Shown: positions 9,817 to 17,314, numbered from the stretch's first letter. The stretch: DNA of 64,000 nt from Candidatus Woesearchaeota archaeon (GCA_017608295.1 JAFCGF010000006.1:117214-181213), one strand, 5' to 3'. Numbers and translations are program-made. The notes: generated by a model not told the origin, from the sequence alone.

Positions 9817-9891
9817 TGCCCCGACTGGGATTTGAACCCGGGTCCCTGCCTCAAAAGGGCAGAATGATTGACCGGACTACACCATCAGGGC
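9817..9891 (-). tRNA. tRNA-Glu-type gene with UUU (Lys) anticodon
   Basis: A 75-base cloverleaf with acceptor stem GCCCTGA/TCGGGGC and discriminator A, no encoded CCA. Anticodon stem CTGCC/GGCAG closes the loop CTTTTGA, so the anticodon is TTT, which would read Lys codons. It matches the tRNA-Glu(TTC) at 15124-15198 except for two transitions: C36 to T, changing UUC to UUU, and G64 to A, which puts a C-A mismatch in the T stem. It may be a decaying duplicate, or a tRNA that has changed identity. It lies behind its own hairpin array and TATA box. Confidence 0.75.
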
Positions 9892-9992
9892 CTTCGTCCC
9901 TGCTGTAGTTCTCGGCTTCGCCTCAAACCACCATCAGGGCTCTCTTCGTTCGCCCTGATAGCTCCCAGCAGAGCTGTGAACACCATCAGGTT
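9892..9992 (-). repeat. tRNA-Glu-derived hairpin array A (two units)
   Basis: Immediately upstream of tRNA copy A are two units of about 50 bases. The proximal one starts at 9940 with GCCCTGATGGTG, the first 12 bases of the tRNA, and contains a GAGGC-GAA-GCC hairpin. The distal one starts near 9990 with CCTGATGGTG and folds CCTGAT with ATCAGG, GTTC with GAGC, and CAGC with GCTG. The proximal unit is identical to its partner at the second locus. The distal unit differs but keeps its pairing, including a compensatory A-T to G-C change. Confidence 0.7.
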
Positions 9993-10017
9993 GAGAGATT
10001 AAGGTGGGTAATACTAT

Positions 10018-10028
10018 TTTTTTTAAAG
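10018..10028 (-). promoter_or_regulatory. TATA box for hairpin array A and tRNA copy A
   Basis: On the minus strand CTTTAAAAAAAATA lies about 30 bases upstream of the first array unit (5' end near 9990), not of the tRNA itself, which is about 130 bases away. Transcription would therefore start at the array. Confidence 0.55.
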
Positions 10029-10050
10029 GTGTCGGTAAGGAGGGGTGCAA

Positions 10051-10647
10051 TCAGCTTATAATTGAGAGAAGCATCTGCCCTACTACTTCGCTAGGGGTCA
10101 GGTTGCTTGTGTCTATCACTTTATACTGGCAGTATGTCTTGATACTTTCCAACATATAGTCTCCTAACCTTTCATCTGTGAGAGTGAGCATATCGTGTTC
10201 GGAAACGTCAGGTTTTATCTGCATTCTTTCTGCTCTCGCATCTTGGTCTGCCTTGAGATAGAAGCAGAGATTTGGTGTGATGGAGTCTTGCCGGATTTCA
10301 TTGATTTTTTCGAACACTTGATCTTGGTCAGCGCTGTCGATGTACATGCGTGTATATGCTTCAAATGATGGCATGAACCTGTCTTGAACTATGACCTTCC
10401 CCTCGGCAATGCATTCCTCGATACGTCCTGCATCTTTTTCAATTTCATTAAGGTAAAGCAGGTCACGAGAGAGGGCTGTGTTTTCATCTGGAAGAGATGA
10501 TCTGCTTGTAAGGTCAGGATTGGGAGTCTTGTTGTAATACGCGTCTACTCCAGCCTCGCAAAGGCGGTCAACAAGCTCACGTGCAGTGGTTGTTTTACCA
10601 GAGCACGTATGTCCTTCGATGAGGATAAATAATCCTTGGTTGCGCAT
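10051..10647 (-). CDS. Thymidylate kinase-like P-loop nucleotide kinase
   Basis: A 198-residue protein with P-loop GHTCSGKTT at about 12-20 and the nucleoside-binding DRF motif in VQDRFMPSFEAYTRMY at about 95. It has the length and order of motifs of the thymidylate/deoxynucleoside kinase family, phosphorylating dTMP or a related (deoxy)nucleotide. The usual Tmk LID sequence is not clear, so substrate is open. A TATA box GTTTATAAAG at 10669-10678 lies about 25 bases before the ATG. It is the promoter-distal gene of the minus-strand group lying between the two tRNA-Glu loci. Confidence 0.7.
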   Translation of the reverse strand: MRNQGLFILIEGHTCSGKTTTARELVDRLCEAGVDAYYNKTPNPDLTSRSSLPDENTALSRDLLYLNEIEKDAGRIEECIAEGKVIVQDRFMPSFEAYTRMYIDSADQDQVFEKINEIRQDSITPNLCFYLKADQDARAERMQIKPDVSEHDMLTLTDERLGDYMLESIKTYCQYKVIDTSNLTPSEVVGQMLLSIIS

Positions 10648-10682
10648 AAGTGTATAAGGGATTTGAGACTTTATAAACCTTC

Positions 10683-11099
10683 CTATCTTTTACGACTCTC
10701 AAATAGTGTTTTTGCTGCAGAAATTTCTTTTAGAATCCAATCTGGAAATGTCTCCTCCTTGAGTTCATCAATGCCCATCCATCTGAATTTTACATGTTCA
10801 TTGCTGAGCCCTGTGACCTTTCCTTTTGTGAGGCAGCAGAAGGTGATGCCAACAAGTTGGAATTCACCTTTAGTGAATGTCCATGTCCTTGAGGGGCCAA
10901 GGATGGTAATGTCTAGTCCGGTCTCTTCCCGGACCTCCCGGTGCAATGCTTCTCTTGGACTCTCCCTAAACTCTAATCTTCCCCCTGGAATGTCCCAGGT
11001 ATTGGGGTTGATATCCTCAGATTCGCTCTTTGAGATGAGTAAAACCTTCTTGTCTTTGAATATGACGGCTTTCGCCGCAACTCCAAATTCCGCTGCCAT
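10683..11099 (-). CDS. Nudix hydrolase
   Basis: A complete Nudix box is visible: GGRLEFRESPREALHREVRE followed by ETGL, matching Gx5Ex7REUxEExGU. The domain spans about 138 residues from the ATG at 11099 (MAAEFGVAAKAVIF), the standard Nudix length. An open frame continues upstream into the previous gene, but the ATG at 11099 follows GAGATGGAG and avoids that overlap, so I prefer it. Nudix enzymes cleave nucleoside diphosphates linked to another moiety; the substrate here is unknown. It lies 40 bases downstream of a radical SAM gene. Confidence 0.85.
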   Translation of the reverse strand: MAAEFGVAAKAVIFKDKKVLLISKSESEDINPNTWDIPGGRLEFRESPREALHREVREETGLDITILGPSRTWTFTKGEFQLVGITFCCLTKGKVTGLSNEHVKFRWMGIDELKEETFPDWILKEISAAKTLFESRKR

Positions 11100-11139
11100 G
11101 GCTCCATCTCTCTTGAGTGACTTTAATAATCTTTGCCGC

Positions 11140-12732
11140 TCAGAGCCGGATGAAGTGCCAGGGAAGGACTTCATCTTTGGCCCGCTCGCGGGTATACTCT
11201 GCAGGAGAGCAACCCTTGGACTCGCATGCCCTGAGCCAAGACGATTCTGTGTTCTCAGTAAAGGATTCCAAAAGCACCTCCCCAGAGGTTTCATCCCCCC
11301 GCACTAGAATTTCTTCGATGAGCAGTAGCTTAGGGTCCATAGAGATTATCTCAACACCTCTTATCTCTTGGGCCATCTCCTTGAGGAAGCTTATCTCTTG
11401 GAAATAATCCTTCTTTACCATCTGCTTCTGCCGTTCGCAGGGGGTATGGGGCTTCTTTATGTGGCAATTGACCACTGCTGTGATTCGAGTTCCCGAGCTC
11501 CCTCCTGAATCGAGGATGTCCCTTGTTTTTTGGATTATATGGATAATCTCTCTGCGGTCATCATCGCACTCTCCCTCAAAACCAATGATGAAGAAAACCC
11601 TCAGCCTTTTCAATTTGAGAGTGGCAGCAAGTTTTACACTCCTGAAGATGTCTTCGTTGGTGATGTCTTTCCCGAGGGTTTTCCGTAGCCTATCTGTTGC
11701 AGCTTCAGGAGCGATTGTGAATGGTCCATGCGTAGTCTCTGTGAAATGGCTGATGAATGTGTTGTCAAGCATGTCAGCTCGCTGTGATCCTGCGCCTATC
11801 GTGAAGCCTAGTTTATGGAGCCGATTGTAAATCTCCGAGATGCGGGGATGGTCTGTGTCGGCAGGTGAGATGAGCCTGATTTTATTAGTGAGGGCCCTCA
11901 TTGTGTTGGCTTCATCTATTACTTTATCTACATTTTTGAAGCGGGCCGGGCGAAAGACCCGGGGCATGACGCAGAAAAGGCAGTTGTGGAAACACCCCCG
12001 AGCGACCTCAAGGAAATAGTATCCTGGCCAATATGAGCGAGGAGTGACAATCCCAGGGATGGAGATGGAATCGAGGTCTGCAGGCTCCGCCGATTGGAGG
12101 TCTTGCCCCTTGTGCTCCTTAGGAACATAGATTCCTTGGATTCTGGAAAGCGCAGATAGTCTCTTATTATTTGTAGGGGAGCTTTTGCACGCGTTGATTA
12201 GGGGAATTATGATCTGTTCAGCTTCTCCTATGACAATCGCGTCAAATATGCCTGAGAGGGGCACGGGATTGTACGTGGCGGAATATCCTCCTCCGAGCAT
12301 TAACGGATACGTGTCTTCACCCCTTTGTTCCCTTTTTAGGGGAATACCCGCTAATGAGAGCATCCTGAGTATATGTGGATAGAGTCCCTCATAATTCAGC
12401 GTGTATCCTATTACATCGAAATCCTGTAAATTTCTTCCGGTTTCAAGTGTCTGGATTCCTCTGCCTGCCCTTGATGCTAAAGCATATTTTTCATCACCAG
12501 GATAATAGACTCTTTCACAGACGACCTCAGGCATGTTGTTGAGTGCGAAATAGAGCCACTGATGGCTTGCTGTGTGGATGGCATAGCGGTATTCATCACC
12601 GTAGCCTAAGGCGATGGAAAAGGGTTTTTTTCCCTGCCATTTCTTTCTGATGAGGGAGACAGTCCTCTCGGAACCATGCTCGTCCTTGAGGATGGCGAGT
12701 CGTTCTGTTTTGGGGTTATGCTTATAGGTCAT
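11140..12732 (-). CDS. B12-binding-type radical SAM protein, unknown substrate
   Basis: A 530-residue protein. The N-terminal half resembles the cobalamin-binding fold of B12-dependent radical SAM enzymes (DVIGYTLNYEG, then PLMLGGGYSATYNP and AIVIGEAEQ). The 4Fe-4S cysteines are in CFHNCLFC at about residue 247, followed by a radical SAM barrel. The pattern resembles the uncharacterised family often called TIGR03960. It overlaps the upstream amidohydrolase by 4 bases (12729-12732), so it is in the same operon. Product unknown; methyl transfer or tRNA/lipid modification are possible from family knowledge only. Confidence 0.8.
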   Translation of the reverse strand: MTYKHNPKTERLAILKDEHGSERTVSLIRKKWQGKKPFSIALGYGDEYRYAIHTASHQWLYFALNNMPEVVCERVYYPGDEKYALASRAGRGIQTLETGRNLQDFDVIGYTLNYEGLYPHILRMLSLAGIPLKREQRGEDTYPLMLGGGYSATYNPVPLSGIFDAIVIGEAEQIIIPLINACKSSPTNNKRLSALSRIQGIYVPKEHKGQDLQSAEPADLDSISIPGIVTPRSYWPGYYFLEVARGCFHNCLFCVMPRVFRPARFKNVDKVIDEANTMRALTNKIRLISPADTDHPRISEIYNRLHKLGFTIGAGSQRADMLDNTFISHFTETTHGPFTIAPEAATDRLRKTLGKDITNEDIFRSVKLAATLKLKRLRVFFIIGFEGECDDDRREIIHIIQKTRDILDSGGSSGTRITAVVNCHIKKPHTPCERQKQMVKKDYFQEISFLKEMAQEIRGVEIISMDPKLLLIEEILVRGDETSGEVLLESFTENTESSWLRACESKGCSPAEYTRERAKDEVLPWHFIRL

Positions 12733-13979
12733 GTCCTGAACTCGAATTTTTTTGCTTCTTGGAGGATGCGTGCCTCATCAAGAGTCCGCACGGCTCCATC
12801 TTGCATCACTATCCTGCCGTCGACTATGAGCGTGGATGCGGAGGGGCAGCTGAGGATGAGATTCCTATGGATGTCTTTTTGGGGCTTCTGTGTCAAACCC
12901 ATATCGAATAGGACAATGTCTGCCCTCAAGCCTTTACGGATACTTCCGATCTCTCCAAGGAGGCCGAGGGATTTCGCCGCCCGAGATGTGACCGCTTCAA
13001 AGAATTCCCATGCCGGGATATTCTCTTTGCTGAAGAGTTCCATCGAGAACTTTGCGTTTTCAAGTAGACTCGCTGAATCACCGGTTGCTAGGCCATCAGT
13101 CCCTATGGCATAATTGATTTCTTGCTCTCTGATTGAGTGGATGTCAGGTGTGCCGCTTTTGAGTTGGATATTGGATACGGGACAGAGGATTACACTCGCA
13201 TCTCGCTCTTTTATCAGCCCGAAATCCTGTGGTTCAAGCCAGATACAGTGGACGAGAGCGCAGTTTTTATCAAGTAGACCATAGTGGTCAAGTACCTGCA
13301 CTTCGCTTTGCCCAAATTTCTCCATAATCTCAGCATGTTGTTTTTTTGTCTCTGCGATATGAATTGTGAACAAGACGTCAGGGTACAATTCTTTTAGGGA
13401 TGCGCATAATTCAAGGTCTTGTTCTTCGATGTAGTTTAGGGAATGTACCCATAAGTCGACGCTGATTCGCTGGTTATTTTGGTGTGTTTTCCTCAGGTTC
13501 TTGAATTGTTCAGCAAAATGAGTGTATATGTCCTTTAGCTTGTCGGACTTCATAAGCGGAACTCCAAGTCTTCCCCGCAATCCGCTGAGTCCCACTGCGC
13601 TGAAACCGCGGGCGGCACTGATGGTGCCAGTCCCACTTTTGATTGTTTGGAGCAGCGTGAGGTTGGATGCGAGATTGTGCATCTTGTCAGCATGATGCCT
13701 ATTCAAGCGATTGATGCGCTCAGTTTCTTTGAGATAGCCTTCGAGGTCAAGCCCGTTTACTCTCCCCCGGAAAAGGGTCTCTCCCAGGTGGAGGTGTGCG
13801 TTGACGAATGCAGGGACTGCAAGAACGTTTTTGCACTCTATGAGTTCCCCTTTTCCTTTGGGGATGTCATCGGAAATTTCTGCTATCTTTCCGTCTTGGA
13901 TGAGTATGTCTTTCGGGCATGGCTTGGCTTCACCTTTTGAGATGAGGGTTGCGCCTTTGAGTAGGATGTCTTGATTCAT
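12729..13979 (-). CDS. Amidohydrolase, 5'-deoxyadenosine/SAH deaminase-like
   Basis: A 416-residue metal-dependent TIM-barrel deaminase. Metal ligands are seen in NAHLHLGE (HxH), TIHIAETK, ALVHCIWL and the Asp of IGTDGLATGDSAS, the pattern of the MTA/SAH/5'-deoxyadenosine deaminase group within the TRZ/ATZ family. It overlaps genes on both sides by 4 bases, and both neighbours are radical SAM enzymes, which release 5'-deoxyadenosine. A role in clearing or recycling that by-product (as for archaeal DadD) is a reasonable inference; other aminohydrolase substrates remain possible. Confidence 0.75.
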   Translation of the reverse strand: MNQDILLKGATLISKGEAKPCPKDILIQDGKIAEISDDIPKGKGELIECKNVLAVPAFVNAHLHLGETLFRGRVNGLDLEGYLKETERINRLNRHHADKMHNLASNLTLLQTIKSGTGTISAARGFSAVGLSGLRGRLGVPLMKSDKLKDIYTHFAEQFKNLRKTHQNNQRISVDLWVHSLNYIEEQDLELCASLKELYPDVLFTIHIAETKKQHAEIMEKFGQSEVQVLDHYGLLDKNCALVHCIWLEPQDFGLIKERDASVILCPVSNIQLKSGTPDIHSIREQEINYAIGTDGLATGDSASLLENAKFSMELFSKENIPAWEFFEAVTSRAAKSLGLLGEIGSIRKGLRADIVLFDMGLTQKPQKDIHRNLILSCPSASTLIVDGRIVMQDGAVRTLDEARILQEAKKFEFRT

Positions 13980-15067
13980 GGAGTCTGACCCATTTCCTTT
14001 TGACGGACAATCATCGTGCAGAGGTAGTTTTCATGGACAAGGGTTCCTGAAGAGGTGTCTTTTTCCCAGCGAATTCCCTCAAATGGATTTTTAGGGATGC
14101 CATGCGCTTTGAAGCAGAACGGATCAGGTTTGTCCATGCTGCCATTCACGAGGAACGCACGGCTCGCGCATCCCCCTCTACAGTGATCTATGAACTCGCA
14201 CCCCTTGCAGAGCTCAGGGCCCCTAGCCCGTATCTTCTTGAAGGGGGGGCTATGTATGATGTCTTCGAACGTGGCGGACCGGATATCTATGTTTTTCATC
14301 TCCCGTGTGAAATATACGCAGGGGACGACCCTTCCGTTAGGGGTTATACGGAATGAGTCGAATCCACAGGGGCATGCTTTCCTGCTGTTGATGCCAAAGA
14401 CTGCAGTGAGGTATGGATCTGGTAACGCGGTTAGCAATGAATTCTTTGCGAGATGGGTTATGAAGCTGTTGAATGAATTTATGTCTAATGCTAGTTCTTC
14501 ATTCACATTGCCCCTGCCTGTCGGCCGGAATACGTTGAACCTTAATGTGCACCCATATTCCCTCGCAAGGTTTAGCAGTCCATCGACATTCACTGGATCG
14601 GTGTTTATTGACATGGCACAGGCGACGATACTGGCTTCTACCTGATGTTCCTTGAGAAGATTGAGGGCTGTGGTAGCCCATTTCCAGGCGTTATGGTGCC
14701 CTCGGAACTCATTGTGCCTAACGGGATCTGCGAAATCTATTGAGACATCAACGTCGTTGAAATGGTTCTTGACATGGGAGATAGTCTCTTCGTTCACAGA
14801 CCATCCATTTGTGGTGAGCCCTTGTAGAATTCCTCTTGAGTGCACATATTCCACAAGATCCCAGAACTCGGGGACCAGCCCATTCTCTCCAGTCCCGTAG
14901 TTAATACTCTCTATGCCATTTTCTGCGAGGAGGTCGACCGCATTCTTCGCTTCTTCAAGGGTTAGTTCATCCGCCCTTCTCTTTCCTGAGGCATTATAGC
15001 AATGCTTGCAGTTAAGGTTGCATGCGCTAGTGAATCCCCATCCAACATTCCAATGTTTTGTCGCTAT
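13976..15067 (-). CDS. Radical SAM protein with SPASM domain
   Basis: The catalytic cysteines CNLNCKHC lie just upstream of the first in-frame ATG (14854), so that ATG cannot be the start. The coding frame continues to about 15115, almost to the tRNA-Glu 3' end, with no ATG, GTG or TTG. A likely start is ATA at 15067, 7 bases after AAGGT; ATT at 15115 is possible. The C-terminal SPASM cysteines are in ACPCGFDSFRI, VVPCVYF, CKGCEFIDHCRGGC. SPASM enzymes often modify peptides or act as heme/cofactor maturases. The gene heads an operon (4-base overlap with the amidohydrolase) and lies directly downstream of tRNA-Glu. Confidence 0.75.
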   Translation of the reverse strand: MATKHWNVGWGFTSACNLNCKHCYNASGKRRADELTLEEAKNAVDLLAENGIESINYGTGENGLVPEFWDLVEYVHSRGILQGLTTNGWSVNEETISHVKNHFNDVDVSIDFADPVRHNEFRGHHNAWKWATTALNLLKEHQVEASIVACAMSINTDPVNVDGLLNLAREYGCTLRFNVFRPTGRGNVNEELALDINSFNSFITHLAKNSLLTALPDPYLTAVFGINSRKACPCGFDSFRITPNGRVVPCVYFTREMKNIDIRSATFEDIIHSPPFKKIRARGPELCKGCEFIDHCRGGCASRAFLVNGSMDKPDPFCFKAHGIPKNPFEGIRWEKDTSSGTLVHENYLCTMIVRQKEMGQTP

Positions 15068-15123
15068 CTTGATTACCTTTTTTAAGGGAGTTGATAATCC
15101 CGAAAGGGCACAAATAGGTAAGA

Positions 15124-15198
15124 TGCCCCGACCGGGATTTGAACCCGGGTCCCTGCCTCGAAAGGGCAGAATGATTGACCGGACTACACCATCAGGGC
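15124..15198 (-). tRNA. tRNA-Glu (anticodon TTC)
   Basis: A 75-base cloverleaf: acceptor GCCCTGA/TCGGGGC, discriminator A, D arm GTGTAGTCCGGTC, anticodon stem CTGCC/GGCAG with loop CTTTCGA (anticodon TTC), and a fully paired T stem CCGGG/CCCGG with TTCAAAT loop. CCA is not encoded. It is preceded by three hairpin units and followed on the same strand, 57 bases later, by the radical SAM operon, which may be read from the same promoter. Confidence 0.95.
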
Positions 15199-15348
15199 CT
15201 TCGTCCCTGCTGTAGTTCTCGGCTTCGCCTCAAACCACCATCAGGGCTATCTTCGTTCGTCCTGATAGCTCCCAACAAGTTGTGAGCACCATCAGGGCAA
15301 TTCCTGCCCCAACAGCTTGTAGGTTTCACCTCCAAGCACCATCAGGGC
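15199..15348 (-). repeat. tRNA-Glu-derived hairpin array B (three ~50-base units)
   Basis: Three units start at 15348, 15298 and 15247, with the tRNA itself at 15198: spacings of 50, 51 and 49 bases. Each begins GCCCTGATGGTG, the tRNA 5' end. Unit 1 contains GCTTG/CAAGC around AGGT-GAA-ACCT and ends TTGGGGCA, close to the tRNA 3' end TCGGGGCA. Unit 2 pairs CCTGAT/ATCAGG, GCTC/GAGC and CAAC/GTTG. Unit 3 contains GAGGC-GAA-GCC and is identical to the unit at the other locus. This is not CRISPR: units are few and the interiors are self-complementary. Confidence 0.75.
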
Positions 15349-15373
15349 AGACTTAGGGATGGGGGGAATGCTG

Positions 15374-15383
15374 CTTTTTAAAG
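15374..15383 (-). promoter_or_regulatory. TATA box for hairpin array B and tRNA-Glu
   Basis: CTTTAAAAAG on the minus strand is centred about 30 bases upstream of the first unit (15348) and about 180 bases from the tRNA. The position predicts that the array and tRNA form one transcript. Confidence 0.6.
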
Positions 15384-15470
15384 ATGTCGGCAGATGGTGG
15401 AAGGAACGCAAGGTTTTTTAACTCACTGACACTCTTTCTGCCCGATAACGCTTATTGGAGGGAGTGCACC

Positions 15471-15767
15471 ATGAAACTTCGAAAAAAAATCGCAAAGCAC
15501 CGTGCTGTCCTTGGCTGGGGGCTCGGCTACATGAACCTTTTATTGATTCCGCTCATCGCCGCTGATGTCCTGCAGAGGCACCTCTTTGAGCATGGTTATA
15601 TTGGTGAGATGCCATTCGTGATTATCTGGGCGATTCTCGTCCTAGTATCTTGGGCAATAGGCACAGCTGTCACCAAGCTGGGCCTCATTGGCGAGCAGTC
15701 TAAGTTTGAGACAGAGCAGGTGCTGAAGGCAGCTGCGGAGAGCGTCTCAAAGTTCGAGGAAGAGTAG
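15471..15767 (+). CDS. Small membrane protein
   Basis: A 98-residue protein starting at the ATG at 15471, preceded by GGAGGGAG. An open frame extends 87 bases upstream but lacks a good start signal. Two membrane segments are visible (about residues 12-32 and 45-63), followed by an acidic cytoplasmic-type helix ending VSKFEEE. The layout resembles small 2TM-domain proteins. It is followed after 19 bases by another single-span membrane protein, so the pair may be an operon. Function unknown. Confidence 0.65.
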   Translation: MKLRKKIAKHRAVLGWGLGYMNLLLIPLIAADVLQRHLFEHGYIGEMPFVIIWAILVLVSWAIGTAVTKLGLIGEQSKFETEQVLKAAAESVSKFEEE

Positions 15768-15786
15768 GCCTTTCTAGTGGGGGACG

Positions 15787-16071
15787 ATGGCAAAAGCTGC
15801 AAAGGATAAGCAGATGCCCTTCAAGGGGCTGCTCATTGTCTCAAGCATATTCATCCTTGTGTTTCTCCTGCTTGTCAGGAATGGAAATGTTCTCGAGGAA
15901 AGGAATAATCCCTCTTTCATGACCTTTGAGTCCTGCACAGGCTTCTGTAAGGGTCAGTGCACCTACCGCCTTTATGATAAGACAAAGACTGAGCTTTTCA
16001 TAGAAGGCAATACCACGTACTGCATCTGCACATGTAACTCCACACTGCATCCCTGGTTCTTTGGAAGCTAG
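15787..16071 (+). CDS. Small membrane-anchored Cys-rich protein
   Basis: A 94-residue protein: a basic N-terminus, one membrane segment at about 13-31 (GLLIVSSIFILVFLLLV), then an outward-facing domain with six cysteines (CTGFCKGQC and CICTC) and an N-glycosylation-type site NTT. The spacing suggests disulphides or a small metal knuckle outside the membrane. No family recognised. It follows a 2TM protein gene by 19 bases on the same strand. Confidence 0.6.
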   Translation: MAKAAKDKQMPFKGLLIVSSIFILVFLLLVRNGNVLEERNNPSFMTFESCTGFCKGQCTYRLYDKTKTELFIEGNTTYCICTCNSTLHPWFFGS

Positions 16072-16081
16072 AGAAGAAGAA

Positions 16082-16203
16082 TCCCTTCCCCCGGTTTCGA
16101 ACCGGGAACCTTTCGGTGACGGCTGTCCGCCTTTCATTTCTGGCACTGTGCCGCGTCAAGACGGAAACTACAGCCGAACGCTCTACCGTTGAGCTAGGAA
16201 GGG
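16082..16203 (-). tRNA. tRNA-Tyr (anticodon GTA) with intron
   Basis: Acceptor CCCTTCC/GGAAGGG with C1-G72, the archaeal tRNA-Tyr signature, D stem GCTC/GAGC, anticodon stem TTCGG/CCGAA, T arm CCCGG-TTCGAAA-CCGGG, discriminator A. The loop reads CTGTAG, then about 50 intron bases, then A38: the canonical 37/38 intron site. Removing the intron leaves 72 bases. Intron sequences CTGT/ACAG pair near the junction as expected for a bulge-helix-bulge substrate. A TATA-like TTTTTATA lies about 30 bases upstream. Confidence 0.92.
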
Positions 16204-16330
16204 CTTAATTCTTTGGAAGGAAATGCCCTATAAAAAGCTTTCTTTGGCTCTCCGCTGGACAATTTCCTGGTAAATCATTCCATTTCTGTGAAAATATGTT
16301 TTTAAAATACCCCTCATTCCGTGATATTTG

Positions 16331-17314
16331 ATGGAAGAGGATAGTGAGAACCCTGAAGATTACAGCTCTGTGAGAGTGGAACTGCCCAGCCAAGAGGATT
16401 GGACATTTTCCCAGAGGCAGAGAGATAGGCTATTCTATTCACTTGTCCTCGGGCTTATCGAGGATTATGGGCGCGTGGTTGTCGAGGGCTATGAAGGTAA
16501 TATTCCTGAACTTGAAGATCCTAGGGAAGTGCCTGGGGCGCATGGGACAATCCTAACGTATAATTGCACATTTGGTGAAAACTCTATCTATTATTATGAT
16601 GCAGGGCACTGGTCCATCCATGATGACGAGAAACTTGAGAAGCCAATATCTATCGAGGACATTCCGACCAAAAAAGAGGACTGCCTTGAATTCCTAGTCA
16701 AGAAATTTTATGGTGACAATGCTCGCATCTTTGAGGATGGGAAGCTGATATACACCTCTGCTAAGATAGCCAATATCTGGAAGCTAGAGCGGCAGGCAAA
16801 AAAGGTCCTGAAGAGCCAGCACGCTACATCAAGCGACCTTCTGTGGCACTGTATCGGCGGTGCGAAGCTGCCAGATGAGCGGACTGGAAAATACGGGACG
16901 CGTACCTTGGCCTCATTCGCAGCAGCTTATTTCGCAGGCGGCTATGTCTATATGAAGGACACCTCCAGGAAGAATGAGGTCAGTCCGGGGCAGGTGTACG
17001 AATTCGGATTCGATGGCCTTGAACGTTCAGTCCGGCTGGATTATTGCCTTGATGCAGCAGAAGAAGACTGCCTTGACCTCGACACACTGGGCGGATTCGA
17101 TAATGTCTGCCTTATTCTCACTGAATATGGCACAAACGCGCAGGGTCAAGTCCATCCTGAGAATGAATTCCTGCTCACTGAAAATGACGTTCTCTATCTT
17201 CAGGGCGGCTCACTAGACGAGGGAACATTCTGGGAACGCTTTGGTAGGAATGTAAAAGATACTGGCAAGAAAGTGAGACGGAAGCTGCGCAAAGCAAAGC
17301 GCAATATTAAATAA
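16331..17314 (+). CDS. Hypothetical protein with basic C-terminus
   Basis: A 327-residue protein beginning MEEDSENPEDYSS (ATG at 16331; a TTG directly before it is less likely). The body is soluble and acidic with mixed strands and helices; the last 25 residues are strongly basic (KKVRRKLRKAKRNIK), suggesting nucleic acid or membrane surface contact. No known catalytic motif is seen. It ends one base before the convergent phosphoesterase gene. Unrecognised family. Confidence 0.65.
   Translation: MEEDSENPEDYSSVRVELPSQEDWTFSQRQRDRLFYSLVLGLIEDYGRVVVEGYEGNIPELEDPREVPGAHGTILTYNCTFGENSIYYYDAGHWSIHDDEKLEKPISIEDIPTKKEDCLEFLVKKFYGDNARIFEDGKLIYTSAKIANIWKLERQAKKVLKSQHATSSDLLWHCIGGAKLPDERTGKYGTRTLASFAAAYFAGGYVYMKDTSRKNEVSPGQVYEFGFDGLERSVRLDYCLDAAEEDCLDLDTLGGFDNVCLILTEYGTNAQGQVHPENEFLLTENDVLYLQGGSLDEGTFWERFGRNVKDTGKKVRRKLRKAKRNIK

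Noticed and set aside
10683..11294. Longer Nudix protein starting at 11294
   Set aside because: The extra 65 residues overlap the radical SAM gene, look non-coding, and the ATG at 11099 has a good ribosome-binding site and fits Nudix length.
14102..14645. Plus-strand open frames opposite the SPASM radical SAM gene
   Set aside because: They are shadows of a well-supported minus-strand gene with conserved cysteines.
15187..15348. Regularly spaced CACCATCAGGGC repeats as a CRISPR array
   Set aside because: Only four copies, one being the tRNA itself; repeat is 12 bases, interiors are self-complementary and conserved between loci, and no cas genes are present.
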